Shown: piece after piece, positions 1-10,700 of the stretch | Numbering within the stretch: the first letter of the stretch is position 1 | Layout of the letters: every line of letters begins with the position of its first letter | NCBI RefSeq assembly: GCF_000711695.1 | Contig: NW_013546975.1 | Span: 1 to 64,000 of the forward strand | DNA length: 64,000 nucleotides | Source: Tilletiaria anomala UBC 951 | Lineage: Eukaryota; Basidiomycota; Exobasidiomycetes; Georgefischeriales; Tilletiariaceae | Direction of reading: 5' to 3' | Notes under the pieces: model-generated | What the model saw: only the letters and a program-made list of their open reading frames with translations | What the model was told of the DNA's origin: nothing | The model's database searches: none | Program-made: the position numbers and the translations under genes

Positions 1-1151
1 TGGCAGTACTGCATGCCTTGCTGGCTAGCCATGGTGCCGTTGACTTGAGTGCAACATGAGCTCGTGAGGGTGGTATTCGGTGCAGCACAGGCAGTGCCTT
101 GGATGCTGGACGGTTGTGAGTTTGTATGGAGGCGTGGCCGCAGCAATTTTGATGTTGGAATATTGCTCGTCACAAACTGCCCAGTCAGACGAGTGGGTCG
201 TCCAGGAACGAAGCAGTTCACGCTACCCGCAGACCAGCGGCTTTCCTCGCGGAGCTCCCCTAACCCTAACCCAAGGTTAAAAAAAGGCGCTTCAAACACG
301 CATCCATGCCAATCTCATTCCCCATTCACTAAGCTTCATCAGTTCCCATCGTGGTTATGACTTTTTTCTTCTCACCACACTTCCAACACTCATCTGTGGT
401 AATATACAACGCTCCTTTCTCATTGGTTCATGCCTCTTTGGCCCTAAACCCATGCTTAACTGGCCTTAAACCTTTCTTCAACAGCTCGTTCTCAGCCATA
501 ACCCTTCTTAGTGCCGAGATGCCGAAAACCCTTAACCCTTGTTGTACAATCAAGTTTTTAAATTCTAACCCATCCCTTTCGAAAAAAAAATTGTCTCTTC
601 CAAAATACTATTCCCTCGCCTCCATCCTTCTCAATTTGTCCGCCTCCCGACCTTTCTAAAAGAAAACATCATCTCCAGAATGCGTTCCCAACTTACACTT
701 GAAATCGCCATCGAACCTTGCTTCGAGCACTAGAGATCCTTCTCATCAAAATCCCCGCTCATATAATACGCGAGCCCAATCTCTAAATGCACCTTGACAA
801 CTCCCTTTATCCCCTTGCTCCCTTCTCTCTCCATCTGTCTTCTCTCGTTACAGCTCACCCTTCATCCATACCACTCAAGCCGCTCAGCTCGACTCCACCT
901 CTTACAGTTATGCCACACGCTTCTTTCCACATGGCCCCCGAGCTTTTCCTATTCACCGCCTTCCCCGCTCCCTCTTTCCTTTCCCTGGGAGGTCGCCAGC
1001 GTGCAATCCAACTGCTTCCTGGTCCAAACTTCACTGTGTCATCCGCGAAGTCGATTCTAACGTCATCTCAGACTCTCAACCCTGACCAAGCGCTTCCAAG
1101 CTTGTCCCCTGAGCCTTTTGCACTTTGAGCATCTCACCCGCCTATTTCGCA
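1..1151 (+). promoter_or_regulatory. Upstream region of the P-type ATPase gene
   Basis: No convincing gene. From about 350 the plus strand is rich in C and T, as in many fungal promoters and leaders. A TATA-like ATATAATA lies near 761-768, about 390 bases before the start codon, so a leader of about 350 bases is plausible. AG dinucleotides after pyrimidine runs (near 850 and 905) leave room for a leader intron. The open frames here lack family features. Confidence 0.45.
258..272. repeat. Telomere-like CCCTAA motif
   Basis: Two and a half perfect units of CCCTAA, the complement of the common fungal telomere repeat TTAGGG. Looser relatives follow near 440 (CCCTAAACCC) and 530 (CCCTTAACCC). It is too short to be a telomere. 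It may be an interstitial remnant, a regulatory site, or chance in pyrimidine-rich DNA. Confidence 0.4.
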
Positions 1152-4097
1152 ATGTCTGCTTCATCCGCAGCTCCCATCGAGCTGATCGGCGTTGACTCGA
1201 TCAATGTTGCCGAACCAATGCGAACCTCTTTCAACAAGGCCGTCGATGTCTCACAACCCTGCGTGCAGGTGCCTCAGCGATGCGACCCCGAAGCTGCCGC
1301 CCTGCTAGAAGATGGTCCTTCCAGGCTCTCACGTCTCCGACGGTTTCTCTCCGTCACTTTTGTCGCTCGCCTCTTCCGCATTCCGGTGGCCCTGGAAGCT
1401 TCCAAGAACGCCGCGGCACTCGCTAAGGAGAATGCCGTGCTGGACCAGCTTATGCAATATTCGCTACGACCTGTTTCGCAAACGCTCCAAGAGCTCCGTA
1501 CTTCCGCCACTGGTCTCGACGCTCGGCTCGCTGCCGATCGCCTCAAGTCCGACGGTCCGAACCAGCTCTCCAACTTGAATAAGCTCCCGTGGTGGCGCAT
1601 GCTGATCGATAACATCTTCAACCCTTTCAACGCCATCCTCACGGTGCTCGCTGTCATTGCTATTTCTACCCAGGATTATGCCACCTTCACCATACTCATG
1701 CTTATGGTCGTTCTCAGCGTTACGCTCCGATTCGTCCAGGAGCACAAATCTGCTAAGGATATATATGCTCTCAAAGCTCTGGTCGATAACTCATGCCTCG
1801 TCCTAGGAAGGGCCAACGCTGATGCCTCCCCCCACAAGATCGACCGAGCCCAACTTGTCGTCGGCGACGTGGTCAGGATCTCGACTGGCTCGGTCATCCC
1901 AGCCGACTGCCTTGTAATCTCATCCGAGATGCTTAGCGTTTCACAGAGCACCTTGACTGGGGAAAGTATCACATTGGAGAAATACCCCCTCCCCACTGCG
2001 TCCTCGTGGGAGTCAAACGACAAGTCCATTAACGCGATCGACCGACCCAACGTCCTTTTTATGGGAACACATGTCGTCAGCGGGCATGGTGATGCTCTCG
2101 TGATCGCCACGGGAGACAGAACCTATATTGGCACTGTCGCTTCGGTGTCCAACGAAGCAAAGACTCAGAATGACTTCCAGCGCGGCATCTCACAGGTCTC
2201 AATGCTCTTGCTGGCTTTCATGTTCGTCATGGCCCCAACTGTTCTCATCATCGACGGTCTCGTCACGAAGGACTGGAAGAATGCCGCCCTCTTCTGCTTG
2301 TCCGTCGCCGTGGGCTTAGTCCCGGAAATGCTTCCCATGGTCACCACTGCCAACCTGGCTCGTGGCGCTATCCTCATCGCTCGCAAGAAAGCCATCATCA
2401 AACAGCTCGACGCTGTCCAGATCCTCGGATCTATTGATATTCTCTGCAGTGACAAGACCGGAACACTGACCGAAGATCACGTCAGTGTTGCTTCCAGCGC
2501 AGACGCTGACGGACAACCTCTCAATACCGCACTCGAACTCGCTTACGTCAATGCCAAACTTCAGACGTCCGACTTTGTCAACAACATCGACCGCGCCATC
2601 CTGGCTCGTGTCGAGGAGGTCAGGAAGGATGGCGACACCTTGCCTCCGTCTTCAGTCATTCTCAACAACAAGAGCAAAGTTGCCGACATCCCATTCGACT
2701 TCTACCGCCGAGTTGTCTCTGTTCTCTTCTTCCAGCCCCAAGAGTCCGAGAAACTCACACTGGTGTGCAAAGGAGCTGCAGAGGAGGTGATCCGTCGTTG
2801 CACACACGCTAGAGCTGGCAACGAAATCTCTATCATCAATTACAAAGTTTGCGCTGACCTCACCGCTGAGTTTGCGAAGAGAGGAGAGAGAGTCATTGGA
2901 GTCGCAACACGTCGGGTGGACAGCGGCCAACTGGTCAACAATGCAGCAACCCCCGACCTCGAGGTTGACATGGTGCTCGAAGGCTTCATCTCGATCCTCG
3001 ACCCTCCCAAGCCTGACGCCAAAACCGCGATCGCCAACATGCGGAAGCTCGGCGTGACCACCAAGGTTCTAACGGGCGATGCTCTTCCGACCGCCCAGCG
3101 CGTCTGCGAGATTCTGGACATGATCCCCGAGTCCGACGGCGTAAGCGACTTATGCATCACTGGCTCTGACCTTGCCCAGCTCGGCCCTGTGGAGTTCGCT
3201 GATGCCGTCGAGAATAAGTGTGTCTTTGCCAAACTCACCCCAATCCAGAAGCTAGAGGTAGTCCGATGCCTCCGTACGCAGGGTCACCAAGTTGCCTTCC
3301 TTGGTGATGGCGTCAACGACGGCCCTGCCCTACGAGGCTCTAGCTGTGGGATCTCGGTCAACACAGGCTGCGACATTGCCAAGGACGCTGCCAACGTGAT
3401 CCTCACTGAAAAAGGGCTCGACGTCATCCTCGACGCCATCATCGTGGGTAGGATGAGCTTCATTAACACGCTCAAGTACATCAAAATGGCCGCTTCCTCC
3501 AACTTTGGCAACGTCTTTTCAGTCACTGTAGCTGCCTCCTGGCTTCCTTTCCTGCCCATGAGCCCAACGCAACTCCTCGTTCAGAACCTCCTCTACGACA
3601 TCTCGCAGGCTTCGATCCCGTGGGACAATGTCGACGAAGAAATGATCCTCGAACCCGTCACGTGGTCGACCAAAAGCATGCTCAAGTTCATGGTCTTCAT
3701 CGGCCCGCTGTCGAGCCCTTTCGACATTTTCACCTTCATCGTCAATTGGTTCTACTTCGGATACCAAAACGCCGACAACGCGAGCCAGGTGGCGAAATTT
3801 CAAACTCACTGGTTCTTGGAGGGTTGCCTTACTCAGGTGGCCATCGTCCACGTCCTCCGAACGGCAAAGCTGCCCTTCTTGCAGAGTCGCGCCAGCCTGA
3901 TGGTCTCCGTTACGACCTTTCTCATCGCCATGGCCGCCATGGCGTTCCCCTACATTCCATTCCTCCGCAACGCCCTCGGGATGGCTATCCCAGAGCATAT
4001 GTTCTATGCCTTCCTCTTCCCTTACATTTTTGCGTACATCATCATCGTCCAGGTGGCAAAGAGTACCTTCATCAAATTCAACAAAGTCTGGCTTTAG
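1152..4097 (+). CDS. MgtA-type (P3B) magnesium-translocating P-type ATPase
   Basis: Single exon, 981 residues from the first in-frame ATG; the frame is open slightly upstream but only from a TTG. Order: cytosolic N-terminus, a first helix pair after PWWRMLIDNIFNPFNAIL, actuator domain with the TGES loop (about residue 270), helices 3-4 with VAVGLVPEMLPM, the phosphorylation motif DKTGTLT with Asp434, a nucleotide-binding domain, the GDGVNDGPAL hinge and C-terminal helices. The run VGLVPEMLPM...NLARGAI is typical of the bacterial MgtA/MgtB family, which brings magnesium into the cell. Length is near the family norm of about 900, with a longer N-terminus. Substrate is inferred from the family only. 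Lack of introns over 2.9 kb and the bacterial family suggest old horizontal transfer, unproven. Confidence 0.9.
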   Translation: MSASSAAPIELIGVDSINVAEPMRTSFNKAVDVSQPCVQVPQRCDPEAAALLEDGPSRLSRLRRFLSVTFVARLFRIPVALEASKNAAALAKENAVLDQLMQYSLRPVSQTLQELRTSATGLDARLAADRLKSDGPNQLSNLNKLPWWRMLIDNIFNPFNAILTVLAVIAISTQDYATFTILMLMVVLSVTLRFVQEHKSAKDIYALKALVDNSCLVLGRANADASPHKIDRAQLVVGDVVRISTGSVIPADCLVISSEMLSVSQSTLTGESITLEKYPLPTASSWESNDKSINAIDRPNVLFMGTHVVSGHGDALVIATGDRTYIGTVASVSNEAKTQNDFQRGISQVSMLLLAFMFVMAPTVLIIDGLVTKDWKNAALFCLSVAVGLVPEMLPMVTTANLARGAILIARKKAIIKQLDAVQILGSIDILCSDKTGTLTEDHVSVASSADADGQPLNTALELAYVNAKLQTSDFVNNIDRAILARVEEVRKDGDTLPPSSVILNNKSKVADIPFDFYRRVVSVLFFQPQESEKLTLVCKGAAEEVIRRCTHARAGNEISIINYKVCADLTAEFAKRGERVIGVATRRVDSGQLVNNAATPDLEVDMVLEGFISILDPPKPDAKTAIANMRKLGVTTKVLTGDALPTAQRVCEILDMIPESDGVSDLCITGSDLAQLGPVEFADAVENKCVFAKLTPIQKLEVVRCLRTQGHQVAFLGDGVNDGPALRGSSCGISVNTGCDIAKDAANVILTEKGLDVILDAIIVGRMSFINTLKYIKMAASSNFGNVFSVTVAASWLPFLPMSPTQLLVQNLLYDISQASIPWDNVDEEMILEPVTWSTKSMLKFMVFIGPLSSPFDIFTFIVNWFYFGYQNADNASQVAKFQTHWFLEGCLTQVAIVHVLRTAKLPFLQSRASLMVSVTTFLIAMAAMAFPYIPFLRNALGMAIPEHMFYAFLFPYIFAYIIIVQVAKSTFIKFNKVWL

Positions 4098-5845
4098 GTA
4101 GGCAAACCCCCGTCGGCTGTGTTTTTTTCCAAGTCATAGCGCCCTGATCATTCCCATCGTGTTCGCGCTTCCTACACATAATTGGCACAAGAAGGACCAC
4201 TTGAGCTTATCGTCTCCTGTGCTCCGAAAAAGTCTCATCAACACACCTCCCTTTGCCTCGCTTCAATCCGCCCCCACCCCTCCCCATTTCTCCACCCCTT
4301 TAGAATCCTCGTCCGTCTTCAACAGGCTCTTCTCAAAGGAAACGCTCGTGCTCATGTAGAGTTTAAGAAAAATAGAATTTTCCATGTTTTCACACCAAAC
4401 CCTGATTGGGGGCGTGACGCTCCAAGAAAAGGCTTTGTATGGGAGAGTCAATGTCCGTGATAAACGCAACCGATACGGGAAACTGACGAGTCAGACCGGG
4501 AGCCTCGGTAAGGTGAAACCGTAAGCAATGCAGCCGCGCATGATTTGGCACAGCAGCGTCCCCGATGCGACGCCTTTACCGGGAGCAACCTGGTTGACTC
4601 GCACCGGTTAACATCCCGTAGATTCGCTAACTCTTATGCTTCCGTGTCCCCGTGGTTTACAGTGTGGTCGCAGGATGTCATACGGGAGGAGCGATCCCCG
4701 GAGACCTCACATTCAGTCCTCTCGTTGAGTTTGACATATCAAATTACATCAGTGTTTGGAGATGGCCAAGCGTCCATCCTCATACGCTCTGGCGCTGTTC
4801 GACATCGCTCAAGCCTTGTCATGGACCAGAACGTTCAGGTCGGGTACTGATCTTCCATTTGATTACCTGGTACTACCTCGTTGAAGGGATCTCAAGACAC
4901 ATGCCCTGTTAGAGAGTCGCTACCACTGGTTGAGTGAGATGCCGATGCATGGGGATCAGACTCCTCCGCTAGAGCACCATGCAGTCCCATTGTCCAAGCA
5001 GCCAACGTGCTGGCTAGGCGACGTCCCTGGGCTCGGAAACCCTTTGACCAGGAGCTATCCCTAACTCGGACGTCTGAAATGGGTGCATCCGAACGCCGAG
5101 AATTTCGACGACAATCCTTTGCTTCGTTCGAGGGTCCCAGCTTGTTTGCGGGTGCCCAGAAGGCACGTCCACTGTCGGTATCAAAAAGGTCGACTCGGGC
5201 GCAAACAGGGTAAGCTACCCCAGCTCAGCGTCATCATCGGCCCCACACCCATCTCACTGTCCCGTTGAGAGTGTCTGGTTACAGCAAAAGCTCTTAGATA
5301 CCGTCACAGCTTCCGAGTACAAGAGCCCAGAACTGTGCGGTGGTCGGACTCAGCGTTTTGTACTGAAATCTGACCTCGGCCACGCAGAAGAACGCTGGAG
5401 AGTGGGTTTGATTATGGTTTAGGGTATCTGCAGCGCTCAATGCTGTCCAAGTCTAAAAGAGAAGCGCACGGAAAAGAGAAGCTCTGCTTATATCAAGTGT
5501 ACCCCCCCCCCCCGAAATTCCAAGGTCGAGACTCCGCGTGCGGCGTGTGGTTCAAGCCATTCATCTTAGATACAACGCAAATATCTTTCAGCTTCGCAGT
5601 GGACCAGTTACGCAGAATCGCTGGGCTGCTTTGGTTCTCGGCACGCATGTAGGACAGCTGTTGATGAAGCGGCAGAGAGGCAAACCATGTGTAATCAACA
5701 TTGCGATCGATCGTGTGCAGTCTATACCTGCCCAACCCTCATTCTATTCTGTGGCATTGTGCCATGAGACGCGCTTTACCAATAATTTGCATTGCCCGCG
5801 AGTCGCAAAAGACAAAGCTGCCTGCCTCAGCGCGGTGGCTCTCGA
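4098..5845. other. Intergenic region, no gene recognised
   Basis: Sits between the converging 3' ends of the ATPase and ORM1. Open frames are short and match nothing I know. A run of twelve C lies at 5502-5513. Both genes must end their transcripts here, but I see no decisive poly(A) signal. Confidence 0.5.
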
Positions 5846-7048
5846 TCACCTCCGAGCGAAAGCAGGGGTGCTAGGCCTGCTGTGCGTCGGCGTCGGCGGC
5901 AAAGAAGGGTACGGCGAGCGCGGCATGATCTTGAATCGCAACCGATGGAGGATGGGTAGCTTGGGGAAGAGGACGAAGAGGGTGACGAAGAAGTTCAAGC
6001 TGAAGAGCCATGGATTGTACCGCGTGTAGTGCGTTGAAATCAAAAAGCTGCACAGAGCCGAGCATGCAAGTCATTATTCACCTCCCAGCCATTGAAAGAA
6101 CCCGCAATGTTGATGGTGCACTACTCACAGTCCAATTGGAACGCTCGTGAGCCACTTTTTTGCGGGTGTGTACTGTGCTCCGTCATCGATCTGCTCCCAG
6201 AGCGTCAGATCGTCGTATGCGCCGGAATTTGAGTCGAATGGGGTGCCTGTCACGTAGTGAAACATGATGTACGAGATCTGAAGGGACGATTAAAACAGTG
6301 TAGGAGCGTAAAATCGAATAGACCACAAGCACGTCAATAGATCATTCTATTGGGGTGGATCCTGGCCACACTCACCCCCATGTAGCCGACATTGACGAGC
6401 GTCCAGCTCATATCTTGGTGCATCCCAGGAATGACATCCAGCAGAATCTTGGCCAGGAGGATTAGCACAACATGGATGACCCAGGCGCCTGCAGACGCAA
6501 AAGCGGATTGGAAAGCATAATCAGCACACATGCACATCCCGACGAACGGAGTTAATCGAAGAAGCACCCTTGTAGTTGACCCAGTCTGCATTGGCATTGA
6601 ACCCGGCACTCTGATCGAGCAGCTGCTCTGTAGTCTCCTCTACCTTGGTCACTTGCACCAGCGAGGAGCTCCTTGGCCGGCCCTCTCCTGGTTTGATCGC
6701 CGCAGCGGAGGTATTGACCGGTGCAAGCCGCACATGATGCTTCACCCTATCTGCCGCTCTGCCTGCTGCTACTGCGCCTTCGTTGGAAACACTCGACGCT
6801 CCCACTAATGCTTCGCCCACCGGCGCTTGCACAGCACTTGCGCCGCTGCCACCCCGTCGCTGTGCTAGCCCTGATGGCACGCTGCTGCCTGAGTCCACAG
6901 CAGTGGTCGATCCTGCGCCTTCAGGAGCAGTCACAGTAGAGGTGCTGCTCATGTCTGGGGCAGCGGTACCAGAGAGGGGCGAGTCTGGTGAGGAAGGGGT
7001 GATAGTGTGGCTGCTGCTCGGTGGGCTTGCTGTCCCTGCCGTCGACAT
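5846..7048 (-). CDS. ORM1: ORM1/ORMDL sphingolipid homeostasis protein
   Basis: Four exons: 7048-6568, 6488-6376, 6277-6129, 6047-5846; 314 residues. ORM proteins sit in the ER membrane and hold back serine palmitoyltransferase, the first step of sphingolipid synthesis. The conserved core starts at NADWVNYKGAWVIHVV and runs through SWTLVN, GAYDDLTLWEQID, YTPAKKWLTSVPIGLFL and NPWLFSLNF. Introns are 79, 98 and 81 nt with GT-AG ends and restore the family sequence exactly at each junction. The start is the only ATG ahead of the core in frame; the longer open frame begins with GTG. The N-terminal half is a Ser/Thr/Pro-rich extension ending in RPRSSSLVQV (Ser127-129). This resembles the Ser cluster phosphorylated in yeast Orm proteins, so phospho-control is likely. 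Confidence 0.93.
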
Positions 7049-7793
7049 CTCCCTGTGGCGCTTCCGGTCGAGTAAAGGGGGGGCCGGGAAACCCTTCGGG
7101 CCGTGATCTGCGCACGCCCTTTCCCGGGTACGTTTCGGAGAGGACCAAAGGATCTCGAGCGAAGGCTGATATGCAGCCAGGGCACGGGGCACGGGGAAGA
7201 TCGCGGAAAGGCAATGCCTGTGAGTTGTGCTCGTCTACGAGTGAAGGTGGTTGAGTTAGTTGATGCGCTACTCAGGTCGAACCTGAAACTCAACCGCAAC
7301 TTTGTTCGATGGATGTACATCTCTCTTCAACCCGAAGCTACAACCGCCTGGTTGTACATCGTTGTGTTCTCGGCCGAGAGGGCTGCCACGAGCCGCAAGT
7401 GACAGAGGATATGACTGAGCCAAGCCGGTGGGCCAAGCTCTTGCGAGCTACGCCCACCATCAAACTCGATTATCTATGATAATGACTTGAACGCCTTGTT
7501 GGACAGGATACAATCAGATTGCAGCCCTCGCTCGCCCCTCGAAGCGAATGCAAATAGACACCCAGGAGCGGAAAGTCGAGTCGACAGTGGCGGGTTAGCG
7601 CGCTGTCTCAACAGCAAATGGTGTCACAGCCGTCTGATCCATCCAACCTCACCGCTCACAACCACCGCCGGGTGCAAGCGGGGTCGAGACGAGCTTGCAT
7701 TCAAAGACACATCCTCACTGTGCAAGTCTCTGCGGCGCACCTAATGAACTAGCTGGAGAGAGTGCCGTCGGCACTTGTTCCCCAATTGCTATT
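7049..7793. promoter_or_regulatory. Divergent promoter region, ORM1 / DUF1308-LCCL gene
   Basis: About 745 bases between two outward-facing start codons. It should carry both promoters. No clear TATA box was seen; no other gene is supported. Confidence 0.4.
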
Positions 7794-10700
7794 ATGGAGG
7801 TAAACGCCACCGCTGGGCCCATCACCATCGGTACACTGCACACGGCGTTGCGAGTAACGCTGTACTCGATCGAGCAGCTCTCTGCGAATTATGCACACTG
7901 GAGCTCCCTTGCGCCAGGGCTAGTGCACGGCCCGCCACCTCCGTCCCCATTATCAGGGTCACCGTCGCCGAATCTCGACGTCCCCATCATTGGTGATGTC
8001 TGGAATGAGATACGAGAAGACCACTCGTCGCGGCATCGCGCAGAGGGCATAAAGGGTTTGAGATGTCTGCGTCTGAGCATCAAGCGCGAGCTGGAGTACC
8101 TGGAAAAGGTGAGGTGGCGGGTGATTGGCCTCAGGTGCGCCTTTGTGACTGATCATGCGCGACTGCGGCCGTGATTCAAGTTCGCTCTCGACCGGTACCT
8201 CGAAATGCATGAGTCGCTTCCTCCCATGCCGGCAACCGATCCGTCCGACATACTTTTCTCATCGTCTCAGAGAGGAGATGACGCTATTCCTGGAAATAAC
8301 GACGCCGCACCCCCACCGCTGGACACGTACCTCACGGGCATAGAAGCCCCGGCAAGCTCGAACGCCCCATCGCTCTGCGCGCACTGGGAGCACCTTCTTT
8401 TTCCTGCTCTCACTTCAGGATGTTTGAGCGAGCTCGGTGCCACTCTTCCAGTCCGCGTATCTGAAGGCAAACAGCTCAAAGGCAAGAAAGCGCGGCAAGC
8501 AGCAAAAAATAGCAAACAGCAAGGCAAAGATTCAACCATTGCCAAAGTCGACGCAATTTACAACCAGCAATTCGCTCCCGTTGGCTTGATACGTCAGCGT
8601 TGGGTCAAGATCGTCACTATTAAAGAGAGTGCTCTTCTTTCCGAATTCAGGCTGTGGGAAAGCTACATCGAGCCGGATGATGGCAGTGACCAAGAAGTCG
8701 AGAAAAGGCGAGGTGAAGAAGCAGAGTTGGACATCGCATTGTGCAATTGTTCGCTATACAAGCTCATCTGCGAATTGAGCGCAGCAGCAGACGTAAGAGC
8801 TGCCACCTCGCTTCGACCGTTCGTCGAGATCATCCTCTCGCGTTTGCCGATACCGCCACTCGGTCGAAAGGCCTCTATGGAGCCGGAGGCACTCAGCCCA
8901 CAGCAAGTGTATGCCCTCCCAGAGGCTGAGCGTTATACCCACCGCCTCACACGCTTGCAAATGATGGCGCAAGAGCTTGGTATTGAACTCGTCAGCGGCT
9001 TCGAACGGGAAGCGCGACTGAGGATGTTGCAGCAGCAGCAATCTATGGCAAAGGAGGTATTCCTCCCCTCTGACATTGCGTACGGCAAGTATGGCGCAGA
9101 TGTTCTGCGCAACCCGGGTTTCAATATCGCACTAGCGATCCTTCCAGGTGTTCCTTTGCGCCCTCCGCTGAGTTCTCTGCGAACTTTTCACCCAACGCGC
9201 AGGATCAATCTTGACCTCAGCGCACTCGTGGCGCTCGTCAGCGATGTATCGCACATGCCCCTAGCGCCAGACTTGTTCAGCCCTGACTCGGATGCTGTAC
9301 GGCACGCTGACGCCAATCCAAACGAGAGCGGACATGTCGAGCAGCGTTTCTTGGATGCATTTAAACGTGCCCCGCCGTGGAAAGACAGAGGTGCAGAGGC
9401 ACAGCGACTGCGCCTCACCCAACAGCTTCCGCATATAGCCCATCAAGAAGGTGCTGAGCTGCTAAGCGCAAGTGGGGCTGACACTTCTCGTTCCTCCAAA
9501 TCCGGCTTGCGGGGGAATACTACAAGTGTCTTCCCCAAAGGCAAGGGCGCCGCCGGCCATGACCAGGGCGGCTTGACGCAAGGGAGAGCACTTGCACTGC
9601 AACTGAAACGGGAAGTTGCAATGGCATCGAGCGGTACAGCTTTTATTCGCAGCTTGATCGATTCCACACTCCACGGAAACGGGGGACAAGTACAACTCTG
9701 CACCACTGCAGCGGCAAAGCAAAAGTTCCAAGACATTCTCGAGTTCGTAGCAGGCCCAAAAGAGAAGCAGCGTGCTCTTGCGCTTTTTGGCAGCTCTTCC
9801 GAAGATTTCGATCTCCTTTGGGCGGACAGCAGATTCAAAAATGACCATCAATTGCGTAGTCGATTGCGGCTGCCAGTCGAAGTGATTGACGATGCCGTCC
9901 CCTCAGCGATAACAACCTTGCCGCCGTCCGCTTTTGTGCAAACAGCCATCGAAATTCTCTCTTCTGCTCTTGCAACCGAAACATCCAGCAGCAAGGTTGC
10001 GCCCGTTCCTCACAATGTCAGCACCTCTGTATCTGCTGCACGTAAAGCCAACGCGCAAGTGTCTAGCTCGGCGTATAAGCAGACGCCGCACACGCTACAT
10101 AGCATGCTTATGGGCTTTTCACTCGGCATCACCACGCTCACAACCAACGTCGCAAGCGTTCGATGGCTTCTGCGTGAGCTATCACATGCTTACGGTGGTT
10201 TCGGCAGTTCGCTTCTATCTTCCGCCCACAGTCGTAGCAGCGCAGATCCAGGGTTGCTATGGGTCACGTACCCACGCTCTTTGGCAGAGAACATGCGTGC
10301 CGACGCGGACGACCGAACTGCCCAGTGCGCAAATGAGCAGGGCAAGCTCGCTGTGCAAGATTGCATTTTACCGTCTTTGCCTCGGCAAGCACAAGGCAAC
10401 TCTCCGTCGAGTAGCTCAGCTGATGAGAAAGAGAGAATACTCAGCTCCAGCGCAGGATCTCACCGCAACGAACATCATATTCCTCCAACGTCATCTGCTC
10501 TCACGACCAGATTCCCGTACACCGCTACACAAGGCAGTGGCAGACGCGGGATTGGGTCACGTGTCGTCCAGTTTGTGAGAGGCCCCGCTCGGCCTGCAAA
10601 GATGACGATTCGTCACTACCCCTGGTGGCCTCTTAGCAAGGTGGAAGCGGCATGGCTGCATTTTACCCTTCATGTCCGGTGGAAAGATCTGGAAGATCCG

